Shown piece by piece: positions 1 through 8,029 of a stretch of DNA of 56,864 nucleotides. The position numbers were made by a program, and so were the translations under genes. The stretch covers positions 1 through 56,864 of the forward strand of contig CANPHE010000017.1 in NCBI GenBank assembly GCA_947573795.1, in the 5' to 3' direction. Position 1 is the first letter of the stretch; each line of letters starts with the position of its first letter. This stretch comes from an uncultured Alistipes sp. (GTDB lineage: Bacteria > Bacteroidota > Bacteroidia > Bacteroidales > Rikenellaceae). Below the pieces are notes generated by a model, which was not told the origin of the DNA, did not search any database, and saw only the letters and a program-made list of their open reading frames with translations.

Positions 1-249
1 TGCGATGAACGGTTTTCCGCACCATTGACAAATTCTTTTTACTTCCATATTTTCGGTCTATTTTCTGCCATTTTCCATGAATTTTAATTTCCCTTTCTGT
101 CTACACATGTAAACCATTGTCAACACACGTCAACTAATGCGTCACTGTGACATTCGGGCTAACCGTGAATTTCTGTCGCGGTAGAAATATGATAGAAAAA
201 TATGGATAAAAACCGTTACTTCCAAATACGGACTGGAAAGCGTTAAAAT
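1..249. other. AT-rich non-coding left edge
   Basis: No convincing gene is visible here. The stretch is much richer in A and T than the rest of the window. It carries two copies of GTCAAC ten bases apart (119-124 and 129-134) and a small palindrome GTCACTGTGAC (141-151). Its composition and short repeats would fit the edge or regulatory region of an element lying to the left of the window, but nothing here proves that. Confidence 0.4.
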
Positions 250-280
250 AATAAAGTCGCTGATATACAGCGACTTTATT
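250..280 (-). terminator. Rho-independent terminator after mnmE
   Basis: A perfect 13-bp inverted repeat (250-262 with 268-280) surrounds a 5-nt loop. Read on the minus strand it is followed by ATTTTAACG. It lies about 40 nt beyond the mnmE stop and probably ends the par-mltD-mnmE operon. The sequence is nearly symmetric, so it may work in both directions. Confidence 0.85.
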
Positions 281-318
281 CTGAATGGTTATAGTTGCTT
301 ATGGCTATTTCCAAGCCA

Positions 319-1698
319 TCACTTGCCGATGCAGAACTTCGAAAAGATGTTCTTTAGAATTTCGTCGGAGGTGATTTGGCCGCGGCCGGTGATGGTGCCG
401 AGGTGGGTGGTGACCTGGCGGATCTCTTCGCTCAGAAGATCGGTCGGAAGACCGTTGCGGAGCCCGTCGAGGGCATTGCGGAGCGCTTCGGCAGCCCGGT
501 CGAGCGCTTCGAAATGACGCGTATTGGAGACTACCGCGTCGCCGTGGTAGAGGGCGTCCGTATCGATGCTGTCGCGCAAGGCCCTGCGCAAGCGTTCGAT
601 CCCTTCGCCGTTGCGGGCCGAAATGAAGATCGGAACATTCGGGGTATTCGGTGTTGCCGGGGAGATGGCGCCATCTCCGATGCGGTCGATCTTGTTCACG
701 ACATAGATCATACGCTGGTCGTCCCGCAGGGTGAAATCGGGTTCCGGGAGGCGGGAAAAGTCGTTCATAGCCGTGGCGTCGAGCAGGTAGAGGACGATGC
801 GCGCACGGGATATGCTGCTGCGCGTCCGTTCGATGCCCATACGTTCCAGCGCATCGTCCGTCGTGCGGATGCCTGCCGTGTCGAGGAAGCGGAACTGTAC
901 GCCGTCGATGTTGGCCGTCTCTTCGATGACGTCGCGCGTGGTTCCGGCGATATCCGAAACCAAGGCCCGTTCTTCGTTGAGCAGGCGGTTCAGGAGGGTC
1001 GATTTACCCACGTTCGGAGCACCGGCGATCGCCACTGCGACCCCCTGTTTGATGGCGTTTCCGAGCGAGAAAGAATCGCGCATGGCGCGAATTTCGAGTC
1101 CGATACGTTCCATCGTCGTCCGCAGGCGATTGCGATCGGCGAACTCTACGTCCTCCTCCGAAAAATCGAGTTCGAGTTCGAGCAGCGACGCGAGTTCCAG
1201 CAATTCGCCCCGCAGCGTTTCGAGCGTCGCCGAATAACCGCCGCGCATCTGGGTCGAGGCCAAGGTGTGGGCCGCACGCGACGAGGAGGCGATCATGTCG
1301 GCTACGGCCTCGGCCTGCGAAAGGTCCATCTTCCCGGCCAGGTAGGCGCGGATGGTGAATTCGCCCGGATCGGCCGTGCGGGCTCCGGCAGCAATTGCCA
1401 GCCGGAGAATCTCCGAGACGATATACTGCGATCCGTGGCACGAAATCTCGGCGGAATCTTCGCCCGTATAGGAGTGCGGTGCGCGAAAAACAGAGACGAG
1501 TACGTCGTCGACGATCCGCTCGCCGTCGAGAATGCGGCCGTAGTGTACCGTGTAACCTTCGGCATCGGCGAGAGGCCGGCGTCCGCGGAAAATCCGGTCG
1601 CAGACGGTCAACGTTTCGTCGCCGCTCAACCGGATAACGGCTAAAGCGCCGCCGGGTGCGGTCGCTGGGGCGACGATGGTATCGTGGTCGTACAGCAT
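319..1698 (-). CDS. mnmE: tRNA modification GTPase MnmE (TrmE)
   Basis: With MnmG, MnmE installs the carboxymethylaminomethyl group on the wobble uridine of several tRNAs. It uses a folate-derived one-carbon unit and GTP. The 459-residue length is normal. The N-terminal folate-binding domain starts with the typical TIVAPATAPG segment. The G domain shows a P-loop GAPNVGKS (226-233), the AGTTRD switch, DTAG (273-276) and NKID (335-338). The protein ends in CIGK with the catalytic Cys456, so it looks complete and active. It is the last gene of a minus-strand run, 24 nt after mltD, and is followed by a strong terminator. The assignment is secure. Confidence 0.97.
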   Translation of the reverse strand: MLYDHDTIVAPATAPGGALAVIRLSGDETLTVCDRIFRGRRPLADAEGYTVHYGRILDGERIVDDVLVSVFRAPHSYTGEDSAEISCHGSQYIVSEILRLAIAAGARTADPGEFTIRAYLAGKMDLSQAEAVADMIASSSRAAHTLASTQMRGGYSATLETLRGELLELASLLELELDFSEEDVEFADRNRLRTTMERIGLEIRAMRDSFSLGNAIKQGVAVAIAGAPNVGKSTLLNRLLNEERALVSDIAGTTRDVIEETANIDGVQFRFLDTAGIRTTDDALERMGIERTRSSISRARIVLYLLDATAMNDFSRLPEPDFTLRDDQRMIYVVNKIDRIGDGAISPATPNTPNVPIFISARNGEGIERLRRALRDSIDTDALYHGDAVVSNTRHFEALDRAAEALRNALDGLRNGLPTDLLSEEIRQVTTHLGTITGRGQITSDEILKNIFSKFCIGK

Positions 1699-1722
1699 CT
1701 CAAGTGCGGTTGAGGCTGGGCG

Positions 1723-3081
1723 TCAGCGGCCCTCGATGCGGAGCGTCTGCCCGATGCGCAGGGCCTTGGGATTGCGGATTCCGTTCCAACGCATGAGTTG
1801 CGCCGTCGTTACGTGGTAACGTCGGGCGATGGCGCCCAGCGTATCGCCCTTCTTCACGCGGTAGGTCGTGCCGCTGCGTTCGGCGCGTTTCTTGTCGAGG
1901 TTCGCCGGGTTGATATACTCCTTCAGATAGGCCGAATCCTTGGCGTAAATCTCCTGTTCGTGCGCGATATACTGGGCGATGTGACGCTGCGGCAATACGA
2001 GCGTATAGGTCTTGGTCGTTGCCGGAACGATATCGAGCTTGTATTGGGGATTGAGCATCCGCAGCGTCTCGACATCGAGATCGATCGTCGAGGCGATCTG
2101 TCCGAAGTGCAGCAGCCGGTTGATGCGCACCGTGTCGACCGACAGCGGAATGGGCGATTCGGTCAGTTCGAGTCCGTGTTGCCGGTGGTAGGTGTAGGCG
2201 TATGTGGCGCCGATGAAGGCCGGAACATAGCCGCGTGTCTCGCGCGGGAGGTAGTCGTAAATCTCCCAGAAGGTCTTGCCGCCCGAGCGGGCGATCGCCT
2301 TGTTGACGTTGCCCGGGCCGCAGTTGTAGGCGGCGATGGCGAGCGTCCAGTCGTTATAGATGCCGTAAAGGTCTTTCAGATAGCGGCATGCGGCCTGCGT
2401 GGCCCGCACGGGATCGCGCCGTTCGTCGACGAGCGAATTGACCTCCAGGCCGTAGCTCTTGCCCGTGGAGGGCATGAACTGCCACAATCCTACGGCTCCG
2501 GCACGCGACACGGCAGTCGTCGAGAGGGCCGATTCGATGATCGGCAGCGCCCGCAGCTCGACCGGAAGGTTCTCCTTCAGCAACTCGTCCTCGATGAGCG
2601 GAAAATAGTATTTCGACATGCCCAGAATCCGGCTGATGGTGCCGTAACGCGGGTCGGTATAACGGTTGATGTAGCCCTTGACGATGCTGTTGTAGGGCAA
2701 CTGAATGGGCGATGCGAGGTCGCGCAGCCGTTGCTGGTAGAGCGAATCGGGCGTCGTGTCGACGATCGTCGTGTCGGCGAGGATGTAATGTTCGAAAAAC
2801 TCCGTATAGGCGTCGTGACGCTGCCGTTCGCGCCATACGGCCACCAGCGAATCGACCTGCTCGGCGGTGAGTTCCAGGGTGAGGTCGTTCACGACGGGCT
2901 CCGGTTCGGGTTCCGGCTCGGGCTCGGGTGCTGCGACGGGTTCGGGCGTTGCGGGTCGCTGGGGTTCGACGACCTCCGTCTGTCGTTTGTTCTTGCGTTT
3001 GGATTTGCGGGGCGCACGTTCTGCGGCCGTTGCCGCGCAGAGGACGCCGAGCGAGAGTATGAGTGCGAGCGTTCGTTTCAT
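1723..3081 (-). CDS. mltD: membrane-bound lytic transglycosylase D-like (SLT + LysM)
   Basis: This periplasmic or outer-membrane murein hydrolase would cleave the MurNAc-GlcNAc bond to form anhydro-muropeptides. A signal peptide (about 1-20) is followed by a basic stretch and a proline/glutamate linker (about 45-64) that could span periplasm or wall. The SLT domain has the catalytic Glu in IIES (about E183), then GLWQFMPSTG and AYNCGPGNV. One LysM domain closes the protein (TYRVKKGDTL...GQTLRI). There is no clear lipobox, so membrane anchoring is uncertain. The gene starts 3 nt after the DUF5683 stop, consistent with translational coupling in the par operon. Confidence 0.93.
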   Translation of the reverse strand: MKRTLALILSLGVLCAATAAERAPRKSKRKNKRQTEVVEPQRPATPEPVAAPEPEPEPEPEPVVNDLTLELTAEQVDSLVAVWRERQRHDAYTEFFEHYILADTTIVDTTPDSLYQQRLRDLASPIQLPYNSIVKGYINRYTDPRYGTISRILGMSKYYFPLIEDELLKENLPVELRALPIIESALSTTAVSRAGAVGLWQFMPSTGKSYGLEVNSLVDERRDPVRATQAACRYLKDLYGIYNDWTLAIAAYNCGPGNVNKAIARSGGKTFWEIYDYLPRETRGYVPAFIGATYAYTYHRQHGLELTESPIPLSVDTVRINRLLHFGQIASTIDLDVETLRMLNPQYKLDIVPATTKTYTLVLPQRHIAQYIAHEQEIYAKDSAYLKEYINPANLDKKRAERSGTTYRVKKGDTLGAIARRYHVTTAQLMRWNGIRNPKALRIGQTLRIEGR

Positions 3082-3084
3082 CGT

Positions 3085-4260
3085 CTAAAAGTTGAGGCTC
3101 AGGTTGAAGCCGAATACCGGGCGGTTGTCGCCGAGTGTGGGAACATAGGGGTAGTCGACCATCGGTTCGAGATTCATCGAGAGGTCGTCCGAAATGTCGT
3201 AGTCTTTCAGGTGCGCGTCGACATGCGCATCGACGATCTGGAGGATGTAGAGCGCGCCCGTGACGATGATGCAGAGGTCGCGGTTGCGGCGGTAGTTGTT
3301 CCTCAGGTCGCGGATATAGGTGGTCGAGTAACGTCCGTGGAATTCGTCCGTCGGGCCGTTGGGATATTTGTCCGGATGCTGGTCGTAGTCGGCCAGCAGC
3401 GCGTAAGCCTTCTTGAAACGCTGGTAGCCGCGGTTGTTCCAGTCGATGCAGTAGATCATCGAGGCGAAACCTCCGACGACGAACGGCACCTTCCAGTAGC
3501 TTTTGTTGTAGATCTGTCCCGCACCGGGGAAGATGCAGGCCAGGGTCGTGGCCTTCTTGACGTCCGAAACGTCGTTGGTGCTGTAATTCACGGCCGCATC
3601 GCCGATGAAGTAGATGTACGACGCCAGGGTGAGACCCAGATAGAGCTGTCGCCGGGTGTTGCTGCGGATCAGGCGGTTTTGCAGTGCGTCCAGCTCGGGC
3701 GTACGGGTGAGGCTGATGTCGGTATAGGCGTCGAACTCCCGTTTGAGGGGTTTGTAGGTGCGGTTTTCGTTGATGAAAAGGGCCAGTCCCGCGCCTACCG
3801 TACCGTAGAGCACGGGCAGTTTCCAGTATTGTTTGTTGTAGATCTGTCCGTATCCGGGCAGTACGGTCGAGAGCCAGCAGACCTTCGAGAGCGACATGGA
3901 GTCGCTCATCAGCCACCCTTTTTTGAGGAATTTTCGCCGTGCGGTGCTATCGGGTTCGGTATATCCCGCTTCGAAACGGGCCAGCATCGTCGAATCGAGG
4001 GTCAGAATGTCGTCCGTGCGCAGCAGATAGAGTGCTGCCGAGTCGGCGGCATAGTCCGCCGCTGCGAGCGAATCGAAACGGTCGGCCATCTCCACGCCCC
4101 GCAGCGAGTCGCGTCGCTGCTTGAGCGAATCGGGCTTGTCCATCAGACCGCCCCGGATGAGCGTGCGCGGTCCCCGTTGCAGCTGGGCCGTAGCGGGGCA
4201 CCACCACGCGGTGAGCGCGAGGAGCAGCGACAGCAGGTATGCGGGCCGGAGACGTGTCAT
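3085..4260 (-). CDS. DUF5683 domain membrane protein
   Basis: The product has a signal peptide (about 1-25) and belongs to the Bacteroidota DUF5683 family, whose biochemical role is unknown. The hallmark segment GQIYNKxYWKxP occurs twice, in PGYGQIYNKQYWKLP and PGAGQIYNKSYWKVP. Each copy is followed by a hydrophobic helix, which suggests an internally duplicated membrane domain. It sits between parB (4 nt away) and mltD (3 nt away). Association with parAB and murein enzymes is a recurrent arrangement in this phylum, which hints at a cell-cycle or envelope role, but that is inference. Confidence 0.85.
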   Translation of the reverse strand: MTRLRPAYLLSLLLALTAWWCPATAQLQRGPRTLIRGGLMDKPDSLKQRRDSLRGVEMADRFDSLAAADYAADSAALYLLRTDDILTLDSTMLARFEAGYTEPDSTARRKFLKKGWLMSDSMSLSKVCWLSTVLPGYGQIYNKQYWKLPVLYGTVGAGLALFINENRTYKPLKREFDAYTDISLTRTPELDALQNRLIRSNTRRQLYLGLTLASYIYFIGDAAVNYSTNDVSDVKKATTLACIFPGAGQIYNKSYWKVPFVVGGFASMIYCIDWNNRGYQRFKKAYALLADYDQHPDKYPNGPTDEFHGRYSTTYIRDLRNNYRRNRDLCIIVTGALYILQIVDAHVDAHLKDYDISDDLSMNLEPMVDYPYVPTLGDNRPVFGFNLSLNF

Positions 4261-4264
4261 GGCG

Positions 4265-5137
4265 TTATCGGCGGGAGGCGAAGCGTTCGATGAAACGTTC
4301 GATGTCGCGGTCGTCGGCGAAGTCGATGACGATCTTGCCGCCGCCGTTCTTCGAGCGTTTGATGGCGATATCCTGCGAGAAGAATTTTTCGAGCTGCTCG
4401 ACCAGACGGGTGTAGCTTTCGGGATACTCCTCTTCCTCCTCGGGTTGGGGCTGTGCGGCCGCCTGCTCGGAGAGTGCGCGGACCAGCTGTTCGATCTGCC
4501 GCACCGAGAGCGCCTTCTTGATGCAGCGCTTCAGCAGCCGCAGCTGTTCGGCTTCGGGGGCCCCGGCGATCGCCTTGGCGTGGCCCATCGAGATCAATCC
4601 CTCCTTCAGCGCGAGCTGTACCTCGTCGGGGAGCTTTAGCAGCCGCAGGTAGTTCGACACCGACGACCGTTTCTTACCGACCTTCTCCGAGAGGGCGTCT
4701 TGCGTGAGGTGGCATTCGTCGATGAGGCGCTGCATGCCCAGCGCGATTTCGATGGCGTTGAGGTCCTGGCGCTGGATGTTCTCCACCAACGCCATGGCGT
4801 GCAGGTTTTCGTCGTCCACCTCGCGGACGTAGGCCGGAAGGGTCTTCAGATCGGCGCGCTGCGCGGCTCGCCAGCGCCGTTCACCGCTGATGATGATGTA
4901 TTTGCCGTCGGCGGCCTTCTTCACCGTGACGGGCTGTATGATGCCCAGCTGGCGGATCGAGTCGGCCAGTTCGTCCAACGCCTCCTCGTCGAACTGCGTA
5001 CGCGGCTGCGTGGGGTTGGGTACGATCTGCCGGATGTCGATCTCGGTCATGCGGCTCATGGGTTTGAGCTTGGGGTCGATGGCTTCGGCGCCGAAGATGG
5101 CGTCCAGTCCGCGCCCCAATCCCTTCTGTGCTTTCAT
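4265..5137 (-). CDS. parB: chromosome partitioning protein ParB (Spo0J)
   Basis: ParB binds parS sites near the origin, spreads as a CTP-dependent clamp and works with ParA to segregate chromosomes. The protein begins with the typical KGLGRGLDAIFG. It carries NPTQPR (41-46), the GERRWRA CTP/arginine motif (85-91), ENIQRQDLN (about 119-127) and a helix-turn-helix around 145-165. An acidic Glu-rich linker (about 230-245) precedes the C-terminal dimerisation segment. The gene follows parA by 12 nt. I did not recognise a canonical parS palindrome in the window. Confidence 0.97.
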   Translation of the reverse strand: MKAQKGLGRGLDAIFGAEAIDPKLKPMSRMTEIDIRQIVPNPTQPRTQFDEEALDELADSIRQLGIIQPVTVKKAADGKYIIISGERRWRAAQRADLKTLPAYVREVDDENLHAMALVENIQRQDLNAIEIALGMQRLIDECHLTQDALSEKVGKKRSSVSNYLRLLKLPDEVQLALKEGLISMGHAKAIAGAPEAEQLRLLKRCIKKALSVRQIEQLVRALSEQAAAQPQPEEEEEYPESYTRLVEQLEKFFSQDIAIKRSKNGGGKIVIDFADDRDIERFIERFASRR

Positions 5138-5149
5138 GGTGCTTCTATA

Positions 5150-5917
5150 TTAACTGCGCTTGCGGTTGCGTTTGAGAAATTCCCGTGCCAGGGTGAGGTA
5201 ATTCTCCGATCCCGTGGCGCTCGCGTCGTAGAGCATGACGGGTTTGCCGTGCGAGGGCGCTTCTCCCAAACGGATGTTGCGCTGAATTATTGTGTCGTAG
5301 GCCAGCTCGCCGAAGTGCTCGCGCACCTCGGTGACGACCTGGTTGTTGAGGCGGTTGCGCATGTACATCGTCAGCAGGAACCCTTCGATGCCCAGCGCGG
5401 GGTTGAGCGTCGATTGCACCTTGCGGATCGTGCTCAGCAGTTTGGAGAGTCCCTCCAGGGCGAGGTATTCGCACTGTACGGGCACCAGCACCGAGTCGGC
5501 CGCCGTGAGGATATTGACGGTCGTGTAGCCCAGCGACGGCGAACAGTCGATGAACAGGTAGTCGTACTGCTCGCGCACCGCGTCGACGATGCGTTTCATG
5601 ACGAAATGGGCGTTCTCCATCTTCGGCAACTCCGTATCGGCGGCCACCAGGTCGATCGACGAGGGGAGCAGCCACAAGTTCTTGATATCGGGGCTGCGCA
5701 GGATAACCTCCTCGGGCTGCCGGAGGCCTGCGATGCACTCGTAGATACCTTCGAGATTGATGTCGAACCCCAACCCCGACGTGGCGTTGGCCTGCGGGTC
5801 GGCGTCCAGCAGCAGGACCTTTTTTCCGAGCAGCGCCAGCGAGGCGGCGAGATTGATGGCCGTCGTGGTTTTGCCCACGCCGCCTTTCTGATTCGCTAAT
5901 GCGATAACTTTTGCCAT
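5150..5917 (-). CDS. parA: chromosome partitioning ATPase ParA (Soj)
   Basis: This P-loop ATPase drives ParB-parS segregation. The start at 5917 ([13 protein letters not shown]) is chosen because ParA proteins begin just before the deviant Walker A motif KGGVGKTT, here at residues 11-18. An in-frame ATG 54 nt upstream would add an A/T-rich coded tail with no family counterpart. LLDADPQAN and [14 protein letters not shown] are the further ATPase motifs. The 255-residue length is normal for chromosomal Soj-type proteins. It is first in the operon, with a TAAATTTG promoter box about 25 nt upstream, divergent from the CPBP gene. Confidence 0.96.
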   Translation of the reverse strand: MAKVIALANQKGGVGKTTTAINLAASLALLGKKVLLLDADPQANATSGLGFDINLEGIYECIAGLRQPEEVILRSPDIKNLWLLPSSIDLVAADTELPKMENAHFVMKRIVDAVREQYDYLFIDCSPSLGYTTVNILTAADSVLVPVQCEYLALEGLSKLLSTIRKVQSTLNPALGIEGFLLTMYMRNRLNNQVVTEVREHFGELAYDTIIQRNIRLGEAPSHGKPVMLYDASATGSENYLTLAREFLKRNRKRS

Positions 5918-5941
5918 TTTTCGATCGGGATAATAATCGGG

Positions 5942-5949
5942 CAAATTTA
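5942..5949 (-). promoter_or_regulatory. -7 element for the parAB operon
   Basis: On the minus strand this reads TAAATTTG, matching the Bacteroidota -7 consensus TAnnTTTG. It lies about 25 nt upstream of the chosen parA start. I see no strong -33 TTTG at the expected spacing, so confidence is moderate. Confidence 0.55.
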
Positions 5950-5991
5950 ATGAATTTAAATGGAATTCCATAACCGTTGCGGAAAATTGCC

Positions 5992-5999
5992 TATCTTTG
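5992..5999 (+). promoter_or_regulatory. -7 element for the CPBP protease gene
   Basis: TATCTTTG matches the TAnnTTTG consensus. Transcription would begin near 6004 and give a leader of about 26 nt to the ATG at 6030. This excludes the upstream in-frame TTG at 5997 as a start. The -33 element is not obvious. Confidence 0.65.
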
Positions 6000-6029
6000 T
6001 TCCCGGAACCGATTGACAGAGACTATCGA

Positions 6030-6974
6030 ATGAAGGAGGAAAAAAATACGGAGGTCCGGCCCGAAGGTCCGGAGACCGAACGCTCGGAGGCGATGCCATA
6101 CGCGGATGCGGCACCGGATGCCGGGGCGAAAGATGCGCCGGGCGCTCTTCCCGGCGGCAAAGGCCGTTTCCCCACGGCGGCGGATTATCTGGTTTTCCTG
6201 GGGATATTCTTCGTGGCGAACATCGTCGGTTCGGGCGTGGCCCTGCTGGCCGGATTCCCCTGGCCCGGAACGGGTTCCGCGGATGCCACGGCGCAGTTCA
6301 ATGCCGTGGCCTATGCCGTATCGATGTCCCTGACGCTGGGCGGCATGCTCCTCTACCGGGCCCGCCGCGGAGGGCCGCGCCGCGTGGCGCACTTCTCGCG
6401 CCGGGGCACCGATCCCGTGCTGCTGCTCTGGGGCGTGGTCTTCATGCTGGCGACGTCGGTGGTGATCGAACCCCTGTTGGGGCTGTTGCCCGAGGTGCCT
6501 TCGGCGGTCTACGGGCGGGGCGTCTGGGCCGCCGTGACGCTGGTGGTGATGGCGCCGCTGCTGGAGGAGACGATTTTCCGGGGCGTGCTGCTCGAATCGA
6601 CCCGCAGCCGTTACGGCGTCTTCGCGGCGTGGCTGATCTCCTCGCTGCTCTTCGCTGTGGTGCACCTCCATCCCGCCGTGGCGGTCAATGCCTTCTTCAT
6701 GGGGCTCATCCTGGGTTTCGTCTACCTGGCGACCGATTCGCTGTGGGCGTCGATCTTCCTGCATGCGGTCAATAACGGCGTGGCCTATGTCGTGCTGGCG
6801 ATGGGGCTGGGCGACGAAGGTGTGTTGCTCCGGGATTTCGTGGAGAACGATACGCTCTATGCCGTGATCTATGCGACGGCCGCTGCGATCTTCCTCTTCT
6901 CGGGGTATATGACCCTGCGTACGCTCCGGCGGCTGCGCACGGCGGAGAGAGAGCAACGGCCTGCCGACAAGTAA
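6030..6974 (+). CDS. CPBP-family intramembrane glutamic endopeptidase (CAAX protease-like)
   Basis: The 314-residue polytopic membrane protein has a hydrophilic, acidic N-terminus (about 1-48) and roughly eight hydrophobic segments. The ABI/CPBP signature is present: EETIFRG with Glu179/Glu180 and Arg184, FAVVHLHP with His212/His214, and FLHAVNNG with His245. In related Rce1-type enzymes these residues form the active site inside the membrane. The substrate is unknown. The gene stands alone, divergent from parA and with its own promoter. The ATG at 6030 fits the promoter position and is followed by an AAGGAGGA-rich stretch inside the gene. Confidence 0.9.
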   Translation: MKEEKNTEVRPEGPETERSEAMPYADAAPDAGAKDAPGALPGGKGRFPTAADYLVFLGIFFVANIVGSGVALLAGFPWPGTGSADATAQFNAVAYAVSMSLTLGGMLLYRARRGGPRRVAHFSRRGTDPVLLLWGVVFMLATSVVIEPLLGLLPEVPSAVYGRGVWAAVTLVVMAPLLEETIFRGVLLESTRSRYGVFAAWLISSLLFAVVHLHPAVAVNAFFMGLILGFVYLATDSLWASIFLHAVNNGVAYVVLAMGLGDEGVLLRDFVENDTLYAVIYATAAAIFLFSGYMTLRTLRRLRTAEREQRPADK

Positions 6975-7099
6975 CTGCGGTCGGATGAACCGATTCGTTA
7001 TCCGGGATTGCAGCACGTTAAAGAGTGCTCTCGCGGTAAAAATCACCCCCTCGGCGTAATAATCCGACCCCGTACTGCGTTAGTTACGGGTAAAAAACG

Positions 7100-7107
7100 T
7101 ATCTTTG
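7100..7107 (+). promoter_or_regulatory. -7 element immediately upstream of the SurA-linked lipoprotein
   Basis: TATCTTTG is a good -7 box. Its downstream edge is only 8 nt from the ATG at 7116, so the transcript would be nearly leaderless. The next in-frame methionine (7119) fits equally well. The -33 element is weak. Confidence 0.6.
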
Positions 7108-7115
7108 TCCTCCGG

Positions 7116-7994
7116 ATGATGAAATGGCGAGCGATCATAGCGGCTGCGGCCTGCGTGTGGCTTCTGGCGGGTTGCCGGGAGCTGCCGCGCTATTTCGGCG
7201 AGGAGACCTATGCCCGTGCGGGCGGCAAGGAGCTGCGTTCGCGCGACGTGCAAGGTGTCGTTCCGGCAGGATTGTCGGGCGCCGACAGCGCTGCCTATAT
7301 GAAAGTCTACGTGGATCGCTGGGTGCGCAAGCAACTCAAGTTGCAGGAGGCCGAAGCGCTCTTTTCCTCCTCGGCGGCGGATATCGACAAGATGGTCGAG
7401 GAGTACCGCCAGGCGTTGTTGATCCGCAAGCTGGACCAGTATTACGTCGACCGCGACCTCGATACGGCGTTCACCGACGACGAGATCGTGGCCTACTACA
7501 ACGCCCATTCGGGCGATTTCCGCCTCGACCGGCCCATCGTCAAGGGACGCATCGTCCGCTTCCCGGAGCGTTATCGCCAGGCTGCGAAGCTCAAAACCCT
7601 CATGGGGGCGCAGTCTGCGGCGCAGCAGCAGGATTTCAGCGACATCTGCACGAAGAACGACTTCGAGGTGAACGACTTCCGCGAGCAGTGGATCGACTTT
7701 CCGGAGTTCCTGAGCTACCTGCCGACGCTGCGGTCGCAGAACTACGATTCGGTGCTCGGTTCGACTGCCGTGCAGGAGATGCGCGACAGCCATTCGCAAT
7801 ACCTGTTCCGCATCGAGGCGGTGCGCCGCGAGGGCGAAGCCATTCCGCTCGAACGCTTGAGGCCGACGATCCGCCGCATCCTTTTCAACCAGCGGCAGAC
7901 GGAGCTGATCCGCCGCTGCGAGGAGGAGTTGTTCGACCGGGCCGTGGAGAACGGCGAGGTGAAGATCGACACGGTGCGCAGCACGGTGTCCTGA
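7116..7994 (+). CDS. SurA-associated periplasmic lipoprotein (PPIase-like N-terminal fold)
   Basis: This is a lipoprotein: n-region MMKWR, hydrophobic core, then LLAGC with the acylated Cys20. The roughly 270-residue mature part is mostly helical, with a stretch resembling SurA_N/parvulin-chaperone proteins (VRKQLKLQEAEALF, FTDDEIVAYYNAHSGDF). I see no clear parvulin active-site domain. It directly precedes a genuine two-parvulin SurA and an OstA-like protein, so a role as chaperone partner in outer-membrane protein assembly is a reasonable inference. In-frame sequence upstream of 7116 overlaps the promoter and lacks a signal peptide, so it was excluded. Confidence 0.8.
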   Translation: MMKWRAIIAAAACVWLLAGCRELPRYFGEETYARAGGKELRSRDVQGVVPAGLSGADSAAYMKVYVDRWVRKQLKLQEAEALFSSSAADIDKMVEEYRQALLIRKLDQYYVDRDLDTAFTDDEIVAYYNAHSGDFRLDRPIVKGRIVRFPERYRQAAKLKTLMGAQSAAQQQDFSDICTKNDFEVNDFREQWIDFPEFLSYLPTLRSQNYDSVLGSTAVQEMRDSHSQYLFRIEAVRREGEAIPLERLRPTIRRILFNQRQTELIRRCEEELFDRAVENGEVKIDTVRSTVS

Positions 7995-8029
7995 AAATGA
8001 AACGATAACAACGAAAAACGCAATACGAA

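Noticed and set aside
1798..4293. Long plus-strand open frame (over 800 codons) opposite mltD and DUF5683
   Set aside because: It lies antisense to two well-supported genes, has no recognisable domain or signal, and is explained by GC-rich codon structure.
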